The position numbers and the translations under genes are program-made. Of a stretch of 64,000 nucleotides of DNA, positions 62,461-64,000 are shown one piece after another. The first letter of the stretch is position 1, and each line of letters opens with the position of its first letter. The notes below the pieces were generated by a model, which worked only from the letters and a program-made list of their open reading frames with translations, was not told the DNA's origin and did no database searches. Source of the DNA: Prunus persica (taxonomy: Eukaryota > Streptophyta > Magnoliopsida > Rosales > Rosaceae). The stretch lies in NCBI RefSeq assembly GCF_000346465.2, contig NC_034013.1:18349624-18413623 (forward strand), given 5' to 3'.

Positions 62461-64000
62461 ATGCCGCCAAGGAGGGGACTTGGTGGAAGGGGCCGTGGTG
62501 GAAACGATCAAGACAATTTTGAACGTTTGGCGCAGCAAATTGAGTACCTTACCCGATAGATGGAGACTTTAATGGTTCGTCAGCAACAGGAAGATGATTA
62601 TGAGCATGAAACAAACCCTTTTAGCGAAGACAACCACATGGACAAGATTGGGCACAATGACAATTATGGTACGAGGTGTTGGGAAGGGTTTGAGAATTGA
62701 TATTCCTGAATTTCATGGCAGCCTTCAACTTGAGGAATTTCTTGATTGGCTTAATTCTGTAGAAGAGGTACTAGAGTTTAAAGATGTTCATGAAAATATA
62801 AAAGTTTCCCTTATAGCGACCAGATTTCGTGGGTGTGCTTCGGCATGGTGGCAGCAATTCAAGGCAACCCGTCTGCGGGAGGGAAAAGAGAAGATTGAAA
62901 CTTGGGAAAAATTGAGAAAGCATATGCGGTCAACCTTTCTACCACCCAATTACTCAAAATTAGTGTATCAACAACTTCAAAATTTGAGACAAGGAAATCA
63001 TACGGTGGGTGAGTATACCACCGAATTTTATGAGTTGGTGGCTAGAAGTGACCTTGCTGAGACAGATGAGCAGTTAGAATCACGATATATTGGGGGCATG
63101 AGGGTGCAGTTTCAAGATACCTTGAACCTCTTCGATCCATTCTCAGTAGCGAAGGCACAACAAAGAGCCTTGCAATTGGAGAAACATATGAGTCGAAAGG
63201 CAAATAGTGGAGGGGCTTGGTCTGGAAATAGCCCAAATAACCGTGGTGGAGGAAGCAATTCAGCCCCTTTTCGTGCTTCTACTCCACTAGTTCAGAACCC
63301 GAAGTCATTTGTGAGTGATCCCCTCGGCAAGGCACAAACTGTGGGACCCAAACGTACTGCTTTTCGTTGTTTTAAGTGTGGGGAAACTGGACATTGTATG
63401 GCAGAATGCAAGAAAAGCGATAGAGTTGGTAAGGGTTTATTCATTGAACATGATGAAAATCAGTTACAAGAGTATCATGATTTCGAACATGGTCCGGTTT
63501 ATGATAATGAACCCAATGATGTTGTGGAGGAATATATGACCGAGGATGATGGCCCATTGCTCATGGTGAGAAAAACTTGTTTTACTCCTCGTGAAACTGA
63601 AGGTAGTGATGGATGGCTTCGCAATAATGTTTTCCAGTCCATTTGTACTATTGGTGGCAAGGTGTGCAAGTTGGTAATTGACCCCGGAAGTTGCGAAAAC
63701 ATAATATCTAAAGAAGCAATCAGGAAATTAGGCTTGGAAACACAACCACATCCCCACCCATATAAGCTTTCATGGCTGCAAAAGGGTACTGAAGTGAATG
63801 GGGTTAAGAAGGCTCTTGTTCCTTTCTCCATTGGAAAACTACAAAGATAAAGTGTGGTGCAATGTTGTGCCGATGGATGCAGGACATATTTTACTGGGTA
63901 GACCATGGGAGTTTGATAGAGCTGTTGTGCATGACGGTAGGAAAAATACATATAGCTTCATGCTCAAAAATATTAAAGTTACTCTTTTGCCTACCAAAGA
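62461..64000 (+). pseudogene. Ty3/Gypsy gag-protease remnant, continues past the window
   Basis: Starts with ATG 62461 and the basic MPPRRGLGGRGRGG. A TAG sits at 62557-62559 where a sense codon is expected. A frameshift near 62680 leads into the long frame with IDIPEFHGSLQLEEFLDWL and the gag domain (ASAWWQQF, WEKLRKHMRSTFLPPNY). A CCHC zinc knuckle CFKCGETGHCMAEC follows, and then an aspartic-protease active site VIDPGSCENIIS. A second frameshift near 63835 moves the frame to VWCNVVPMDAGHILLGRPWEFDR, which runs to the edge. The element is therefore inactive on its own. Reverse transcriptase would lie beyond 64000. Confidence 0.85.

Overview
The window is nuclear DNA of a flowering plant. 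It is AT-rich, its genes carry GT-AG introns, and it holds many microsatellites and several kinds of plant transposon. The gene set is that of a eudicot; a woody rosid such as a Rosaceae fruit tree is my guess only. No bacterial, organellar or viral genome is present. I re-derived exon boundaries by hand from splice sites and reading phase. Gene models called intact are phase-consistent from ATG to stop.

Left part (1-25,700) is mostly ordinary genes: a DUF1308 (C7orf25-like) gene (605-4211, +), an NDR1/HIN1-like membrane protein (5235-6092, -), a ten-exon zinc alcohol dehydrogenase-like gene (7558-12023, -), a METTL21-type lysine methyltransferase (13013-16704, -), a UPF0426 plastid protein (19983-21169, -) and a CYP724B-like cytochrome P450 (22767-25686, +), probably of brassinosteroid synthesis. 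Small mobile elements lie between them: a tRNA-derived SINE, a Mutator-like MITE with a 10-bp target duplication and a short Helitron.

Middle part (26,300-51,400) is where transposons have remodelled the locus. A pectate lyase gene (39296 down to 26334, -) is broken by two insertions, each with an exact target duplication. One is a 5.1-kb PIF/Harbinger element in the last exon (TSD TGA). The other is a 6.2-kb gag-only LTR retrotransposon in exon 1 (TSD GTCAC) that carries two satellite-like arrays (43-bp and exactly 100-bp units). The gene also has a premature stop and a 2-bp frameshift. The Harbinger element is palindromic: a deletion derivative sits head-to-head with a nearly complete copy, and the two moved as one unit. 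Next come an intact LSM8 gene (40399-41663, -) and, just upstream of it, a 6.9-kb Mutator-like element (TSD GTTTTTCGC) with 1.5-kb inverted termini. That element encloses a fragment of a golgin-candidate-5-like gene, which makes it a Pack-MULE. A hAT-like MITE follows.

Right part (51,400-64,000) has an internally deleted chromodomain Gypsy element (51872-53979), an LRR receptor-like pseudokinase (55432-57628, +), a seed-type tonoplast aquaporin TIP3 (59174-60353, +) with ABRE and RY motifs upstream, and the decayed 5' part of another Gypsy element running off the right edge.

The genes do not form a pathway or cluster. The most notable content is the layered transposon biology: the composite palindromic Harbinger unit, the gag-only retroelement with internal satellites, and the gene-capturing MULE.
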